From Diphasiastrum complanatum (Eukaryota; Streptophyta; Lycopodiopsida; Lycopodiales; Lycopodiaceae), in contig CM055104.1 in the NCBI GenBank assembly GCA_029204225.1, forward strand, positions 23,763,285 through 23,827,284: a stretch of 64,000 bases of DNA, written 5' to 3'. The position numbers and the translations under genes are program-made. A model generated the notes under the pieces. It was not told where the DNA came from, ran no database searches, and was given only the letters and a program-made list of their open reading frames with translations. Below, one piece after another: positions 34,976 to 46,595 of the stretch; the first letter of the stretch is position 1; each line of letters starts with the position of its first letter.

Positions 34976-35335
34976 ATTGTTGAGTGTGATTACGCTGGCT
35001 ACAGATAACTTTGATAATAATGAAAAAATCTTACTTAGCTTGATTCAGCTAGTAATATATATATTTACAAGTGTCTTAAAAAATATCTTACAAGCATTGA
35101 ATGCTATTTACGCCAGTCTTTGTATATGTACAAAGTAGGTAACTGCCCTTGAGATATTTAGCTTTCCAATTGTTTTAGGGTTGATGACAGTTTGGCGGAG
35201 TCGATTGATGACCCAAAAAACCCGAAGGTGCCTTTAACAGAGAGCATGTAAATCCCGAAGGTAGGCTTGCAATGGATTTCAAGGCATTTTGGTCACTGTG
35301 TCACATTTTTTTCCCTATAATGCGAAGAAGGCGAA
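34976..35335. repeat. LTR fragment related to copia H, inserted between RNase H and integrase
   Basis: CAGCTTGATTGTTGAGTG.., AACGCTGG-type, AGCATTGAATGCT.. and GTATATGTACAAAGTAGG follow in the same order as in the LTRs of H (38370-38600 and 43130-43280). Similarity is partial, so this is an older or different subfamily. Copy 1 has no such insertion at the joined site. Confidence 0.5.
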
Positions 35336-36245
35336 TATGGCCGGTCAACCTAATGAATCATTATCTAAACTTCAACAACGAAGATTGATTGTAAAGACAC
35401 AATCTTATCGATTGATCGCTGGTCAATTATATTGACGTGGAACTAGTGATATTCTTAGAAAAGTGTTTGACCACATGAAGTACCTGATCTAATCATGTTT
35501 TCACATGATCAAATGGGAGAAGTCATTTTGTAATGAATATCATTGTTCAAAATATTTTACAATCAGAATGTTGGTGGCCTACGCTTCATAAAGATACTGA
35601 AAAATATATTCAGTTTTGTGATGCTTGTCAACGTGCATGACGTTCTACAAAACAGAATTAAGAGCCTTTATATCCAGTTTGAGCACAAGTACCATTTGAG
35701 AAATGGGAACTCGATTATGTTTGTGTATTCATCCTGCAACACGAGGTACTCAAGCTAGATATATTATCGTAGCGATAGACTACATGACAAAATGAGTTGA
35801 AGCAATAGTAGTTCGGGTTGTCGATGAAGAGTCTACGACCAGCTTTTTATATCAGAACATTATTGTTTGATTTGGCTTTTCGATTGAAATCATTAGCAAT
35901 CAAAAAACTCAGTTTGTCAATGAAACAATTAAGTGTTTGATGGAAGAATCTTTTGTTATTCATCAGTTTAGTACTCTGTATTATCTAATGTAATGGACAA
36001 GCAGAATCTTTAAACAAAATTCTTTGTAGTATTATGACCAAAACAGTTGAGGCAAGTCACTCGGATTAGGAACACAGGTTACATGCCGCATTGTGGGCAT
36101 TCCAAACAGCTTATAAAGTTAGTACGAATAAGACAAATCTCACTAGTGCTAGCGAAGCTCTTGCCAATTTTTTCCAAAACCAAACTTTTAAAGAACTTCC
36201 TACCAGTATTCTAATACGCTCTCAAGCCTTCTGAACCTTTGTCTT
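35336..36245 (+). pseudogene. Ty3/gypsy integrase, copy 2
   Basis: Matches 12210-13120. Visible are MAGQPNES.., CDACQRA (zinc-binding), RGTQARYIIVAIDYMT and HAALWAFQTAYK in shifting frames. One Trp of WVEA is replaced by a stop (TGA). The C-terminal region keeps the same dead frames as copy 1. Confidence 0.85.
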
Positions 36246-36266
36246 GCTTACTTTACTACTGAAATC

Positions 36267-36830
36267 ATGTCCTCTTCTGAATCTGATACATCTGTTCGAC
36301 CCAGATCCTTAATGCAGCATGATGTTCCAACCTCAATGGACATCATGGCTTTGGCTAGTACTGGTAAGGTGGTAAAATGGATGATTTTCGATGAGTCTTT
36401 GCTCAAATCATTGGGGATTCATGCCATCACCTTTTCAAATAGAATCAATATGGAGTTCATTAGCATGGCGTTTGGCACATGGGATAATACTAAAGCCAAA
36501 TTTTATATCAATTTCTAAGGAGTAGTGCACAAGGTGTGGGCAACAAAGGCCGCCCTTGCTGCGATAGGTATCTTTTCTGATGCTAGGCCTAAACCATCTC
36601 GTAAATAGGCCACTTTCGTAATCAAGCCATTTGATGATACTAGAATTAGCTAGTACTACACCAATGATGGCTATCTCGAAGCCATTCATGACTCAATGAT
36701 TCAGACACCATCAAAGCTACTGAATTACTTTCTAATCATGGGAAAGCTCTAGAAGGAGAGGATTTCTTGACAAATCCTCCATCATTTGGTCGAATCCTAG
36801 TTCGAATTTGATAAGAGGACTGTCTAGCTT
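36267..36830 (+). pseudogene. Unidentified ORF downstream of gypsy integrase, copy 2
   Basis: The ATG at 36267 begins with a Ser/Asp-rich segment (SSSESDTSV), then FDESLLKSLGIHAITFSNR and FGTWDNTKAKFYINF to a stop at 36518. The frame continues past it with KVWATKAALAAIGIF and FVIKPFDDTRIS, broken by two more stops. Copy 1 has the counterpart without the stop at 36518 but with an early one. Together they imply an ancestral ORF of at least 150 codons. Function unknown. Confidence 0.45.
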
Positions 36831-37126
36831 TATGGTTGTCCAGCTTTATGACTGATACCAAATCCAATACCAAAAAGCAGTTGATGCTGGTTCTCTTCTC
36901 TCGTCCTTGGCTATGTCGTACTTAAAAAACAAGATGTATGGTTTTTTGAGCGAAATCCGTCCTAGCCATTTACCAACAAATTATTCCACCAAGGTAGTAC
37001 GTCATAGAGTCATCGTCGTTAGGTCCGTAGTGAGATAGTTTCACCCGACTCGCCTCCCAAACTGTCCTCACCTCCGATTCATCCATGTTTTCTTCTGTTA
37101 CTATCAGCTCTACCATACAAGCCACT

Positions 37127-37635
37127 CGGCCTCGCTACTTGACAATGAGATAGTGGCTTGTTTCTTCGACATTCATGATATACCTCATCACCTATGAAAA
37201 TACACACTAATGGATTTACTATCCATTACATCTCTAGCATAGTCTGTATCTAAAAATCCAAAAAGATTAAATGATGATCCCTCATACAATATGCCAAAAT
37301 CTCGAGTTCCAATGATGTACCTCAAAACTCGTTTTCCTAGCTTCCAATGCTCCCCACAAGGATCTCACATGAATTGACTCAATCTTCCTACACAATAGCT
37401 TAGATTTGGTCTAATAATGGTGAGATAGATGAGTGAACCAACTAGCTTTCTATAGAGAGTAATGTCCTTGAAGGATCTATCACTACCTCTTATAGTTAGC
37501 TTTACATAGACTCAATAGGTGTATCACTAGCTTTTGCATCTACCATATGAAATCTTTCTAGAATAGAATTAGCATACTTATCTTGACAAATGAAAGTAGA
37601 TTCATAAGATCTAATGACTTATATTCCCAAAATGT
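37127..37635 (-). pseudogene. Copia F copy 2: RNase H/connection fragment
   Basis: Aligns with 15457-15975. Its left edge joins E-type sequence at CAAGCC, where copy 1 has 1.5 kb more. Its right edge (CCCAAAATG) joins LTR sequence of the same family, so RT, integrase and gag are deleted. Confidence 0.8.
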
Positions 37636-37930
37636 GTGGATCCAAAAATAACAAATATAGATCATTCTACACATAGAATTGCATGCAATCACAAGTATAG
37701 TGCACCAATGGATAATAGAACCCAAGAGAACCATGTCTAAGCATGAAATGAAATAGAGAAGAGAGAAGATATGTCTCTCCACGAGTTACATCCTTTTATA
37801 GTAGGTCCAAACCCTATTTGGCCACCTGGCTTTCCCACCAAAATGCAAACCCTACTATTTTTGGGTCTAGATTGAATTTACTCAAACCCGACTTCTAGCT
37901 TTCCCACACTTTCAAAAAGTGTTTATTCAA
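37636..37930 (-). repeat. LTR fragment of copia F, copy 2
   Basis: Begins TGTGGATCCAAAA and matches 15160-15410 from GTATAGTGCACCAA onward. No primer site lies at the junction, so the joint is a deletion scar. Confidence 0.6.
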
Positions 37931-38195
37931 ATGAAATTTAGACTAATGAACTTTGGAAAGTAAACTCTAAGTTTAAAACAAAGTTGGTCTCAATTTGCAA
38001 ATATAAAAATGTAAAATGATCAAACTAGTTGAATCTTTCACAATCATGTCTTGATGAAACTTCCAGGTCCATCATATTGGTTTGAGATGCTTGTTGTATT
38101 GGCGAAGTAGGTAAGACTAACTATTTTGGATATCCAAGTCCATGCACCTTACCATCTGGAGATTTCCATTTTGGTCCTTCATGATAGCTATACTT
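37931..38195 (-). pseudogene. Gypsy I: gag continuation left of element H
   Basis: Minus-strand sequence that continues from 43586 once H is removed. The reading AIMKDQNGNLQM.. is open for about 45 codons across the target site TACTT. Left of about 38050 nothing is recognisable. Confidence 0.5.
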
Positions 38196-38860
38196 TGTCG
38201 AAAATCAATGGGAATGAGCGGAAGCTGGGAGCGAGCTAGATGCGTGGAGCCGAAGCGCCACATTTAGCAGCAAAATGTTCAAACTGAATTGATTCAACAA
38301 ATGCAAGTGAACTATAACAATAGTGAGATAGATAATTGCACTCTGATAATTTCAACAATGAGTACAATGCTTGAAGTAATTATTTCAGCTGATTGTTGTG
38401 TGTTATAACACTGGCAACGAAAAATATATCTTGTCAATTACAATTTCAGTAGTAACTATATATCATAAGAAGTTTTTTGATAAAGATTCTAGAATTAGAT
38501 ATACTAAAAATATCGAAAACTAGCTCGCATTAAATGCTCTCTTCTATATTGATTACAACCGCCTTGTAACTGTAAATACATGTACAACGTAGGCGGACTG
38601 TGAACGAGAAGTTGTTGGGTCGAAAAATATGCTGAGGGTCAAATTTTTTGGGGTAAAAAAAATTAGACCTTGTCCGATCCGATTGGAAAAATTAGATCCG
38701 ATTCGATCCAGGGTCGGAACACACCCGGATAATTTAGTGAAGGGTCGCAAAAATCCAAACCAATATGACATGGCCCTGGGTTTGAAAAATCTCTATTTTG
38801 AATGGCTTTTCAAAATGCTCATTAATAAATGGACTTGAGGCTAAGCATTGAAATCCAACA
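38196..38860 (-). repeat. 3' LTR of H
   Basis: Direct repeat of 42932-43585 with an indel region near 38470-38530. Confidence 0.95.
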
Positions 38861-38870
38861 CTCCCTCTTA
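38861..38870 (-). other. Polypurine tract of H
   Basis: The minus strand reads TAAGAGGGAG directly before the LTR start TGTTGG. Confidence 0.85.
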
Positions 38871-38888
38871 ATGTGGATCCTGAAAAGT

Positions 38889-39681
38889 TTAGATTTTAAG
38901 ATTTAACATGTCATTGAATCTGAGATGGTGCTCTTTTGATAGAGCCTTTGTGAAGTAACCTGCTACCATTGATTCTATCCTGTAGTAGAGTAATGATATC
39001 TCCTTGCTTTGCACTTTCTCTCTTAAATAATGATACCTGATTTCGATAAGCTTGCTTCGTGAATGAAATTTCGGATTAAGAGAGAAAGAGAGCAATGGTG
39101 CTTTGATTTTTATAGAAAATGGTTGTTGGATGTGACTGTGCAAAGTCGATTTCTGCTAGCAGGTGCCTCATCCAAATTCCCTTCTTAGTAGCGTTCATGG
39201 CATCAATGTATTCTGATTCGGTTGATGATAATGCTATTGAGGTCTACTTTCGCCTATTCCAAGAAATTGGGCCTTGATTGTATAAAAATACAAATCCATA
39301 AGTCGATCTTCTAGTATCAATGCCCCTTTCCCAATCTGCATCTGTGTATTCTTCTAGAATATTGGCAGATTGGTTGTCTCCATAGCATATGTTGGGATGT
39401 TTAGTTGCTTGAATGTACTTCATGACTTTCAAGAGTGCTTTCAAATGCATTGCACCCGGATTTGATAAGAACTGCCTGAGTGAACTGATTGAGTATGCAA
39501 GGTCTGGTTGAGTGTAGATCATTGCGTACATCAGTGAGCAGATGATGGAGTGGAATGGATATTGCTTCATCTCCTCCTTTTCTACCTCAGTTTGAGGAGA
39601 TTGTTCCTTTGACAACTTCAGTACAGGGTCGAGTGGAAATAAACTTGGTTTGCAATTAGTCATTCCATACCTTTCCCACAT
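38889..39681 (-). pseudogene. H: RNase H
   Basis: Frame 39681-39244 has the RT tail (SIICSLMYAMIY) and RNase H start (YTDADWERGIDTRRSTYG). Frame 39143-38889 has HSRSKLIEIRYHYLREKV and AGYFTKALSKE. A break near 39243 interrupts between the catalytic Glu region (SEYIDAMN-type) and the CDNQ region. Within the family's usual length. Confidence 0.85.
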
Positions 39682-39730
39682 GTTGGTGAGATATCTCTCG
39701 ACTGATAAAAATCAATTTGCTGGATCAAAT

Positions 39731-40470
39731 TCAGAAAATTTTGATTCTGAGACAATAGTGAGCTGGACCCATATCAGTCATTTTGTACTCCTTGGCCAAC
39801 ATGCATTTGGTGTCCTTCATCAGATTCAGATCATTACTAAATAATAGAGTATCATCAACATAGAGAGTGATGATGATGAAGAAATCTAATACAAATTTGA
39901 AGTAGACATTCGAATTTGCTGAGTTTGGAATAAAACTATTCTCAATAAGAAATGCATTTATTTTCTGGAACCAGGCTCTCAGCCCATAGAGTGCCTTGTG
40001 AATTTTGCATACAAGGTGTTGCTTACCTCTCAATTCGTATCCTTCTGACTGTGACAGAAAACTTTCCTCTTCAATGTTCCCATTGAGGAAAGCGGTCTGG
40101 ACATCTATTTGATGGACTTTGAGATCTGCTGCAGCTGCAAAGGAGAGTAGTAGTATGATCGAAGCATGCTTGAAAACTGGGCTAAAGGTCTCAGAATAGT
40201 CCACATCTGGAATCTGGAATAGTCTTTGGCGACCAGCCTGTATTTGTATTGATTTAGCCTACCTTCAACATTATACTTCGCCTTGAATATCCATTTGCAT
40301 CGGATCAGATTTCTATTTTTTGGCATCTCAATGACTGTCCACGGTTGATTCTCCATCGGAAAATCATATTCTGTGTCCATTGCTGCTTTCCAATGTTCAT
40401 CATCAGATGTAGACATTGCCTCTAAGATTGTATTTGATTCCTGCACAAAGTAGCAGGTTGCATGATCCAT
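39731..40470 (-). pseudogene. H: reverse transcriptase
   Basis: Frames 40470-40105 and 40204-39731 give AAMDTEYDFPMENQPW, NLIRCKWIFKAKY, VHQIDVQTAFLNGNIEEE, ALYGLRAWFQK (two residues short in the KQ.PR block) and TLYVDDTLLFSND. One frameshift near 40200. The YVDD active site is preserved. Confidence 0.9.
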
Positions 40471-40512
40471 AAATCTGGATGGACGCTGTCTGGGTTGATT
40501 TGACTTTCTTGG

Positions 40513-41520
40513 CTATATTTTTTCCCTCTGCTGATCAAACTCATTTTCAGAGTTAGTATCGATTTCTTGATTTTTTACCCTAGGATTGAAATTTGACTGT
40601 TCAACCCTAGGGTCGGATTTTGATTGTTCGACCCTGGGGTCAAAAATTTGTGCAACCTTTCCCTTGGGGTTGAAAAAAATGACATCTCTGCTTGTGATTA
40701 TCTTTTCTGTTTCTAGATTGTAGAGCTTGTATGCCTTGTGATCTGGAGAATAGCCAATAAAAATCAATTTTTTGCTTGTGATGTCTAGCTTCTTCCTGAG
40801 ATCTTCAGAGATCTGAGCATAGGCAATGCATCCAAACACTCTAATACTTTTGATTGATGGTTTCGATCATGTCCACACCTCATAAGGTGTCTTGCCATTC
40901 AGGGCTTTGATGATGGATCGATTTTGTAAGTAGGCTGTTGTATTAATAACTTATGCCCAGAATTTCTTTGGAAGAGAAGCATGGGCTAGCATGCTCTTGG
41001 CACTTTCAACAAGTGTTCGATTCTTCCTCTCAGCTACACCATTGGACTGTGGTGAGTAGCTTGTTGCATATTGTTGGTGTATTTTGTTTGTCTTGCAGAA
41101 TTCTTTAAATTATGTGGAGATAAATTCTCTCCCTCTATCTGAACGTAGTGCATTGATCTTCCTCTGGGTATGATTTTCTACAGATGCCTTGAACTGCTTG
41201 AAGAATTTAAATGCCTTTGATTTGTTCTTAAAAAAATAAGTAGCAATTCATCGTGAGAAGTCATCGATGAAGGTAAGGAAATATAGTGTCCCCCCTGTGG
41301 TAGCAGTCTGCATCGGGCCACAAATGTCACTGTGTACAAGGTCCAGCAGATTTATAGAAGTGTGAACTAAGTCAGAAATGAATGGACTTCTAGCATGCTT
41401 GCTGATAATACAGCTTTCGCATGGAGAACTCGATTTGCTGATTTGAGACATATCTTGTACCAAACTTTGTTTTGACATTTTTTGAATACTATTGAAGTTG
41501 AGATGGCCTAATCTGAGATG
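40513..41520 (-). pseudogene. H: integrase
   Basis: Frame 41478-41248 has the zinc tail CESCIISKHARSPF and the first catalytic block LVHSDICGPM..FIDDFSR. The region 41240-40850 holds the rest of the core in broken frames, with the LRSDRG..E region near 41130 and the NGVAERKNR-type block near 41000-41050. Frame 40839-40513 is the C-terminal domain (VFGCIAYAQISEDLRKKLD, FIGYSPDHKAYKLYN, SRDVIFF) and contains a four-fold repeat of a DPRVEQS-type unit. Confidence 0.85.
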
Positions 41521-41960
41521 TCATAGCATATCAGTTGATTCAGACGTAGTGGTGCAAAGAGCTTGACTGTTAGAAGAGTAACAGTGGTTGAGCTTGTATA
41601 AATTGCCACTTCTCCCGAAAGCTAGAGCTTTCCGGGACTTGTCAAAGATTATGTAGCCATTTGTGTCAAATTCGACCATTCGACCCGAGAGCAGATTCTT
41701 GGTCATATTTGGAACTTGGAGAACGTTGGACAACAACTTGATTTCACCATTCTGAAATTCGACCCTAATTGTTCCTTCACCCTAGATTGTGTGAGATGAG
41801 TTGTCTCCAAGTTGTACTATAACTCGTAGTCCTTGAATAAGTCTTTGTGGTGAGGCATCTGTTGTGTTGCTCTAGAGTCAAGATACTAAGAATTGATATC
41901 CTGCTGTTCTCCGACCTTGGTCATAAAAGCTGCTTCATCTTCCTCTTGCTGGGTGTCGAA
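41521..41960 (-). pseudogene. H: protease
   Basis: The active-site region at about 41850-41900 reads YLDS, stop, ATQQM, so the catalytic Gly codon is replaced by a stop. The C-terminal half (VLQVPNMTKNLLSG, SRKALAFGRSGNLYKL) is open at 41736-41521. Confidence 0.8.
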
Positions 41961-41979
41961 AAACTAGTTGAAGTACTAT

Positions 41980-42791
41980 GTGTTTATTGTTGGTACCGAT
42001 TCTTCTTTTCATTATTATATTTCAAAGTTCTGTAGTCCTTGATTTCTTGTCCAGTTTTCTTGCACTATCTGAGTCAAAATTCGACCCTGAGCCAAAATTT
42101 GACCTAGAGCAAGAATTCGACCCAGAGCCAGAATTCACCCTGGCTGCATATTGTTCTTCTTTTTGGATCTGATTCTGATTTTTTGAATATAGTGCTTGTG
42201 GATCCGATCCTGAGCCTGAGGAGGATGCTAATCTTCTGATTTCTTCTTGTAGAAGTAATGAGATTACTCTTAATAGAGTTAGATGCTCCTGGATCAAAAT
42301 TGTTGTGTGACCCAATTTTCATAGGCTTCAGGAAGACTTGATAATAGAGTCATAACAACATCAGAGTCTTGTATTTCAAAAACAGTTGTTGTCATTTGTT
42401 GCATGACATTTTGGAAAGTGTTGAGATGACTCGAAACACTTATTGCTTCAGACATTCTCATGGAAAAATATTTCTTCCTCAAATGGAGTTTGGAGGCGAG
42501 GTCCCTTGGTATTGTAGAGCAGGTTGCTAGGATGTCCCATGCATCCTTAGCAGTCCGAACAACTCTTATGTGACAGATTTGGGTGTCTTTTATGTTGAGA
42601 GTGATCATGGCAAAAGCTTTGCCATCTTTCAGTCTCCACTTGGTGATAGTGACTGCTTCACCCTCTGGCTTGAGTTATGTGCCATCAACAACGTCCCACA
42701 ACTCCTTGGCTAATAGCATGACCTTCATTTTGAACTTCCAAAGATGATAGTTCCCTCCATCGAGCCTTTCGATTAGAGAAGACGGATCCAT
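41980..42791 (-). pseudogene. H: gag
   Basis: The ATG at 42791 starts MDPSSLIERLDGGNYHLWKFKMKVML, the UBN2 opening. Frame 42608-42294 has TAKDAWDILATC and LLSSLPEAYENW. The C-terminal linker (42315-42022) contains a repeat of GSGS/FGSGS and FDP-type units where the knuckle should be; no CX2CX4HX4C is visible. Confidence 0.85.
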
Positions 42792-42919
42792 TCTGGCTGA
42801 GCGAGATTGTTGGCAGTACAACGATTTCAGAATATTCTTGGTTGCACGCTTGCTAGTTCGTTGTCTTGATAGAAACAAGACTAATAATCCGCAATGAGAA
42901 GAAGATTACTTATATGCCC

Positions 42920-42931
42920 GCTCTAATATCA
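42920..42931 (-). other. Primer binding site of H
   Basis: The minus strand reads TGATATTAGAGC after the LTR end CTAACA, two substitutions from the usual TGGTATCAGAGC. Confidence 0.8.
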
Positions 42932-43585
42932 TGTTAGAAATCAGTGGGAATGAGTAGAAGTTGGGAGCAAGCTAGATGCGTGGATCGGAAGCGGCATAGT
43001 TAGCAGTAGAATGTTCAAACTGAGTTGATTCAACAAATGCAGGTGAACTGTAACAATAGTGAGACAGATAATTACACTCTGATTAATATCAACAATGAGT
43101 ACAATGCTTGAAGGAATTGATTCAGCTGATCGTTGTATGTTATAACACTGGCAACGGAAATATATTTTGTCAATTCCAATTTCAGTAGTAACTATATATC
43201 AGAAGAATTTTTCAGAATGCTATCTTCTATACTACTTACAACTGCCTTGTAACTATAAATACATGGACAACGTAGGCGGATTGTCAACGTGAAGTCATTG
43301 GGTCGGATTTCCGACCAACGATATCGAAATTTACAATGGGTCGGATTTTATACAAAGGATCGAAAAATTTATACTATATGTTGAGGGTCGAATTTTTCGG
43401 GGTCGGAAAAATTAGATCCAATTCGATCCGATCCAGGGTCGAACACGCCCGGATAATTTAGTGAAAAGGTCAAAAAAATCCGAACCAATCTGACCCAAAC
43501 CATGGTCAAAAAAATCTTTCTTTTGAACGACTTTTCAGAATGCTCGTTAATAAATGGATTTGAGGCTGAGCATTGAAATCCAACA
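42932..43585 (-). repeat. 5' LTR of H
   Basis: 654 bp, starts TGTTAGAAATC and ends ATCCAACA, followed by TACTT. Confidence 0.95.
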
Positions 43586-44225
43586 TACTTATGATATTTT
43601 TATTGGATAATCCAGGAAGTAAATGACCAAAATGTTGTTTCATGTCCAGTAGAATTGCACAAATGACAATAAGTATCAGACGTTCATATTTTCATCATTG
43701 ACACTCTTTCATGGTGTAATTACTAGCACAGATCGCACACCAAACATTTTTCCTTTTAGGAAAGGTCTGACATGTTGCTTTATCATGAGCTTTAGTAAGT
43801 TGAAAATGATGATTTTCTAATGCCTTTATCGTAGCTTTAAACTTAGCCTTATCCTAAATCCTAAACCCATTTCGATTCTACTCAACAATAGAAAAGGATC
43901 CTCAAGAAACTTTTTTGGCTTAAAGCTTTAATCAGAACAACATTGACAGCAATCCACATGTTCTTCTATATCTTGGTTATAAAACCAATCTTGCGTAGCT
44001 CCATTTAGTTTGAGCTTGAGCTTGATCTTATACTTTGGGGTCACTTCTCCATAGACCTCACATAATTTCATAAAGATTTTAAGAAATCTTGCCACGGACT
44101 TGTGACTCCATTATACTTTGGCATCTCTAGATGAGGTGGTCGTCCGATAATAGGACGTGGTGGAACATTATAATTGATATCCTCGTCTCTTTTCATTGTC
44201 CAAAACAATTCATCAACTTACGAAA
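43586..44225 (-). pseudogene. Gypsy I: gag
   Basis: The minus reading begins near 44200 with PPRPIIGRPPHLEMPKYNG, continues with a frame shift, and has KALENHHFQLTKAHDKA and a zinc-knuckle-like WCAICASNYTMKEC near 43690-43760. This is the usual gypsy gag order (N-terminal KYNG..P block, then knuckle). Stops and shifts are present; H is inserted downstream. Confidence 0.75.
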
Positions 44226-45322
44226 AATTCTAGATTATGGCAAAAATAGAATTTTGGAAATAAGTTTTAAATAAAACAGATCGAAACTCTATAATTGGCA
44301 AAAGAAATTTAAAAACATTTCTTCACAACTTAGAAACTTTCATAGAATTGACAATAGAAAATCAAACATATCAAAACTCAAAAATCACATTGGCGAAGGT
44401 TACCTAGCAAAGGTTATCTCAACGAGATTTCTTTTTGGCTATTTTGGGTTTAAAAAACTCATTGAAATGACTATTTCTAACAATTATCAAAAAACTAATA
44501 TTCACCCTCTTGATTGGAGATAGATCTAATTGAAATAGATGTATGGTAGGCTCGGCGAAGGTTTTTATGGTAAATTAGAAGATTTTTTTGAAGTTGGCAA
44601 GGGTTCTGAATGATATTTTTGGACAAATAACTTTCACTTGAAAAAACATTATAAAACTAACTTGCGCATGACTCATTGATGATATATTTCTATAGTTGAA
44701 AGATTTAGAAAAACTGATGAGGTTGGCAAAGGTTGAAAGAGAGACATTGATATTTTTTGTAAAAAAGCTTGCAACTTTCTTACAAAAAATGATCAGAAGC
44801 TCTAAAAACCTCCACTTCACGAGTTTCTAAGAAAGTAACCTTCGCCTAAATCACTGATTACCAAAAATAGTATCAAGAATAAATAGTAAAGCTGGCAAAA
44901 GTTTAGACGAAGGTTCTAAGAAAACTGATATTTTTGTAAAAGAACTTGAAACTTTCCTTCAATAGGTTACCAAAACTTTTACTTTGCCTTGTATTTTTGG
45001 AATTAACCTTCGTTGATATGGCTTAGCGTACTTTTAGTATCGTAACGAGGGAAAGGTTAAAAGAAGAACTATCTTCTTTCTCCCCTACGATCGAGGGCTG
45101 CTTTTCAAAAAACATTAGTTTTTAAAAAAAAATTCATTGTTTTTAGCGATTTTTCTCAAAATTTGGAAAATGGTTGGGAAGTAACCTTCGCCCTTCAATA
45201 TGTGTCTTCAATGCGTCAGGGCGGTCTTGATTGGAAGTTGACAAAGATTGGTTGCAAGGGAACTGAAAGTTAAGCATCACAAACATGCTAAAAATGAAAA
45301 TAATGGCGTAATCCCTTGCAAC
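44226..45322 (-). other. Gypsy I leader, no coding evidence
   Basis: About 1.1 kb between gag and primer site on the minus strand. Repeated words such as GGCGAAGGTT and AACCTTCGCC are scattered through it. No frame resembles a domain. The length fits the long leaders known for Athila/Tat-type gypsy elements. Confidence 0.55.
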
Positions 45323-45323
45323 A

Positions 45324-45342
45324 ATCCTTGGCAAGGGCACCA
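45324..45342 (-). other. Primer binding site of gypsy I (tRNA-Asp type)
   Basis: The minus strand reads TGGTGCCCTTGCCAAGGAT. Athila/Tat-type gypsy elements use TGGCGCCGTTGCCGGGG (complementary to tRNA-Asp); this shares about 13 of 17 positions. It marks the LTR as lying to the right. Confidence 0.65.
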
Positions 45343-45990
45343 AAACTATACAGAGATTTCCTATCCACATTTAATCCTAAATCTAGCACATGTATAGCAT
45401 CAATAAATGAAGAGGATTTAACATGTAATGTGGAAGTTCGTTCCCATGGGAGTAAGCATACAATCAAATTCATATACATGCTTAATATGATTCAATATCT
45501 AGCACTATGATTTAACATGTAACACTATCATTGAGAATTTCTTGATTTTGGAACAAATTAGTTTTTCTCTCTATCCTCTCTAGTAGATGCTTGTGTGCTC
45601 GAACTTAAGTTCGAGCAAAGGAGCATGTGTTCGAATTAAGTTCGACCAAAGGAGCATGTGTTCGAACTTAAGTTCGAGCATAGGTCTCTGTCAAGTTTGT
45701 GTGATTTAACTTAATTTTAAACATATAGGAACTCATAAAAGAAAAGAATGAGACTTGGGATTGTCCCTAAATTGCTAAAACATGATCCAACTTTGAAATT
45801 GATGTTTGCTAAATTGCCCTCCCCTCGGAGAATGTGAATAGCCACAAAAAATATTGGCAACCTTAAAACACCAATTTGACGCAAGTGTGTAAGCAAGCAA
45901 TCAGTCATTTCAAATTACATAATCTGAGTACTAGTCATTAAAAGAGAGGAACATGTAGAACGATAGTCTAAAGTGTCATACATTTGATAT
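45343..45990 (-). repeat. 5' LTR of gypsy I (right end uncertain)
   Basis: Begins next to the primer site; its first 190 bases resemble 32552-32712. It contains three tandem palindromes at 45597-45677. No clear terminus is visible; 45990 is an estimate where the character of the sequence changes. Confidence 0.45.
45597..45677. repeat. Tandem palindrome array in the gypsy I LTR
   Basis: Three units of about 32 bases, each centred on TTCGAACTTAAGTTCGA or a variant and separated by CAAAGGAGCATGTG. The first is the perfect 20-base palindrome GCTCGAACTTAAGTTCGAGC (45597-45616); the second has lost bases in the centre. Confidence 0.9.
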
Positions 45991-46551
45991 CAGATTCTAT
46001 GGCCGCATTCTTTCACCTAAACGCTGCCACGGATCTCCATTTCTCAACAAGATTTAATTTCGCAATGCAAAAAGCCGAGGAAAATAATTGCAGGACTGTA
46101 GCGAGTCGAAGTATAATGGATTATATTAGTCATCCAGACAATCAGCGTCTAAATGTTGCTGCAAAAGATTCAAAAAGTAGGAAAGCGTACTGGCTTTCAT
46201 CCGCGAAAAGACAGAAATTTTGAAAGTACAAAACGCAGTGATTAGAAACATGAAACGCTGAGAACCTGCCTGCTCCTTTAGATACAGGCACTGGACTGTT
46301 CAATAGTCCTACTTTTTCACTCATTCCTGATAAATCGTTTGGCATCTCTCAGCTCCTAATACTAGACAGACGGTTGGAAATTGGTTGCAAGATTGCAAAT
46401 GCTGGCAATTTCTTCAATGCTCACACTCGTTCGCTTCAGGAATATCTTTCAAGCCTGGAACTTTCCAAAAGAAAAGAAGGAAGGCACTTTTTTTTACATT
46501 ATCATAAACCTTTATCCCTAACAAGCTAGGTGGCAACAGGAGCGTCTCAAG

Positions 46552-46595
<44 letters not shown>

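Larger units (their letters stand above)
38191..43590 (-). mobile_element. Copia element H, complete insertion with target duplication
   Basis: LTRs 38196-38860 (665 bp) and 42932-43585 (654 bp), both running TGT..CCAACA on +. The target duplication TACTT (38191-38195, 43586-43590) is perfect. A purine tract and a primer site sit at their normal places. All domains are present in copia order (gag, protease, integrase, RT, RNase H), but every one carries stops or frameshifts. It lies inside gypsy I gag. About 5.4 kb. Confidence 0.95.

Noticed and set aside
46142-46345. Possible second MADS exon on the minus strand
   Set aside because: No I- or K-domain heptad pattern is readable; only chance frames.
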